A stretch of DNA of 64,000 nucleotides from Streptomyces roseofulvus (GTDB lineage Bacteria; Actinomycetota; Actinomycetes; Streptomycetales; Streptomycetaceae), in assembly GCF_039534915.1 (NCBI RefSeq), contig NZ_BAAAWE010000001.1:2542001-2606000 (forward strand). The letters are read 5' to 3'. Positions 63,144 through 64,000 of this stretch are shown piece by piece. The first letter of the stretch is position 1, and each line of letters begins with the position of its first letter. The notes under the pieces were generated by a model that worked only from the letters and a program-made list of their open reading frames with translations, did no database searches and was not told where the DNA came from. A program made the position numbers and the translations under genes.

Positions 63144-63368
63144 CTAGTGCTGGTGCGACGCCCCTCTCACCTCCAGGGTGTCGAGAAGCCGGGCGGTGGC
63201 GTCGGCGATCTCGTCGACGGCCCGGTCGAAGACCTCCCGGTTGTGCGCGGCGGGCGCGCGGAAGCCGGAGACCTTGCGGACGTACTGGAGCGCGGCGGCG
63301 CGGATGTCGTCCTGGGTCGCCTCATGGGGCAGAACGGGCGGGCGGAGTGTCTTGATGCTGCGGCACAT
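63144..63368 (-). CDS. DUF2277 family protein
   Basis: 74 residues. Starts MCRSIKTLRPP, then an ALQYVRKVSGFRAPAAHN helix and a C-terminal helix with FDRAVDEIADATARLLDTL: the small DUF2277 helical protein, function unknown but widespread in actinomycetes. Convergent with the VTT gene. Confidence 0.87.
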   Translation of the reverse strand: MCRSIKTLRPPVLPHEATQDDIRAAALQYVRKVSGFRAPAAHNREVFDRAVDEIADATARLLDTLEVRGASHQH

Positions 63369-63461
63369 GCCTCCAGTGTGACCCGCACCACTGACAACGC
63401 GGGAACGGCACAGCTCCCCCCGCCCTCACACCCCCTCCCCTCCCCCTCCTCCGCCTCCTAC

Positions 63462-63707
63462 TCAGTTCAGCCCACGCCGGCTGCGCGCGTTGATCTCGGC
63501 GGCGCGGGCGCGGAGCTCGCGCAGGGGGGTGGCGAGCTGGACGTCGCCGGGCTCGGCCTCCCACTCGGCCCCACCGTGAACGGCGCGGATGAGGAAGCGC
63601 CCGGAGGCGCTCCGTACGAAGAATCCGACCCGCCCCGTGGCGGTGTCGCGGACGAGGTCGCCGACCTCGGGCACTGGCTGCACGCAACCCTCCGTCCCGT
63701 TCCTCAT
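63462..63707 (-). CDS. Small hypothetical protein (SH3-like)
   Basis: 81 residues. VPEVGDLVRDTATGRVGFFVRSASGRFLIRAVHGGAEWEAEPGDVQL (seen in part, VGDLVRDTATGRVGF and WEAEPGDVQLA) suggests a small beta barrel, with a C-terminal helix. No family name. Its start is 50 bases from the palindrome at 63757, shared with the divergent GntR gene. Confidence 0.7.
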   Translation of the reverse strand: MRNGTEGCVQPVPEVGDLVRDTATGRVGFFVRSASGRFLIRAVHGGAEWEAEPGDVQLATPLRELRARAAEINARSRRGLN

Positions 63708-63756
63708 GCTGCATGGGGAGGTCCAGGGAAACGCGGAGACCCCGCCCTGTCAACGT

Positions 63757-63768
63757 ATCTCTAGAGAT
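63757..63768. promoter_or_regulatory. 12-bp palindrome ATCTCTAGAGAT, GntR-type operator
   Basis: Perfect palindrome with a TCTAGA centre, similar in style to HutC/GntR operators. It lies 49 bases from the start of the small gene at 63707 and 104 bases before the GntR start at 63873, so it probably controls both. Confidence 0.6.
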
Positions 63769-63872
63769 GTCCCCCGATGGATGGATCACGAGGGCGGGAC
63801 GGCGCACACCTGTGCACCCTGGCCGCGGGGAGCCCCTTAGGGTGTCCCGCAGACGAAGGGAGTGGTCCACCC

Positions 63873-64000
63873 GTGACTGACCAGGAGGGCACCCGTCGGC
63901 CCAAGTACCAGCGCATCGCCGATGAGTTGAGGACGGCGATCCAGTCCGGCGACTTCGCGCCGGGCGACCGGCTCCCCGGCGAGAACGACCTCATGTCCAC
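63873..64000 (+). CDS. GntR-family transcriptional regulator, 5' part cut by window edge
   Basis: First 42 codons visible, from GTG 63873 (AAGGGAG 10 bases upstream). The sequence KYQRIADELRTAIQSGDFAP, then GDRLPGENDLM, is the opening of the GntR winged-helix, so the DNA-binding domain is present and the effector domain (HutC/UTRA likely) lies beyond the window. A TCTAGA-centred palindrome precedes it. Confidence 0.85.
   Translation, partial: MTDQEGTRRPKYQRIADELRTAIQSGDFAPGDRLPGENDLMS

Overview
The window is high-GC actinomycete chromosome, most likely Streptomyces or a close relative such as Kitasatospora. Coding DNA is extremely G+C rich with G/C at nearly every third position, GTG starts and ATGA/GTGA gene overlaps are common, and it carries a WhiJ-type XRE/DUF397/ATPase locus, F420 enzymes, many lipoproteins and Streptomyces-type intergenic repeats. 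I saw no rRNA, tRNA, CRISPR or phage genes.

The main theme is a dispersed sterol side-chain regulon. A KstR-type TetR repressor (36532-37167) sits in the window. Matches to the KstR operator TNNAACNNGTTNNA lie before an SDR/alcohol dehydrogenase/MaoC operon (1-2389), a FadE34-like acyl-CoA dehydrogenase plus thiolase operon (8558-11939), kstR itself, and the divergent FadA5-like thiolase / CYP125-like P450 pair (47933-50806). A second, unassigned palindrome, YCTGAYGGNNNNTCAGA, recurs near three of these promoters and also before an F420 oxidoreductase like Rv3520c (29612) and an aldehyde dehydrogenase/ferredoxin operon (37800-39493). Together the enzymes cover terminal hydroxylation, oxidation to the acid, acyl-CoA dehydrogenation, hydration, oxidation and thiolysis of a sterol side chain. 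No ring-degrading genes, acyl-CoA synthetase or Mce importer lie in the window.

The second theme is a cobalamin uptake operon (40671-46549). A B12 riboswitch precedes five translationally overlapping genes: a secreted, membrane-anchored alpha/alpha-barrel protein resembling the alpha domain of transcobalamin/intrinsic factor, a second secreted anchored protein resembling their beta domain, and an ECF transporter (EcfT, a fused double ATPase and an S component). The fused ATPase carries a palindromic intergenic repeat as its in-frame linker.

Between these lie ordinary Streptomyces genes. 2.6-8.5 kb: an orphan response regulator, an IS630 element, a two-component system whose regulator has lost its native C-terminus to a MITE and the IS, a DUF998 protein and an MFS pump. 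12.1-15.6 kb: a GbsR/MarR-type regulator and a DUF4097/ABC operon. 15.7-23.8 kb: a GlxA regulator, cupin, two-domain hypotheticals, a lower-GC secreted nuclease-fold protein and a WhiJ-type locus. 23.9-36.3 kb: reductase/TetR pair, TPR membrane protein, amidase, MerR/Old Yellow Enzyme pair and a glycosyltransferase/methyltransferase/alpha-barrel operon. 46.6-64 kb: transglycosylase, DUF2330 protein, O-methyltransferase, serpin, GNAT, an MFS pump fused to a MarR-like domain, peptidoglycan-binding protein, HAD hydrolase, secreted HNH nuclease, DoxX, VTT protein and the start of a GntR regulator.

A small non-autonomous repeat with ends matching GYCGYYTCTTYCGGATC occurs three times (4399, 12058, 30619). 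Each time it abuts CTAG-containing stop codons, as does the IS630 copy: TA-targeting elements appear to have settled at stop codons, one of the few places where TA is common in such a genome.
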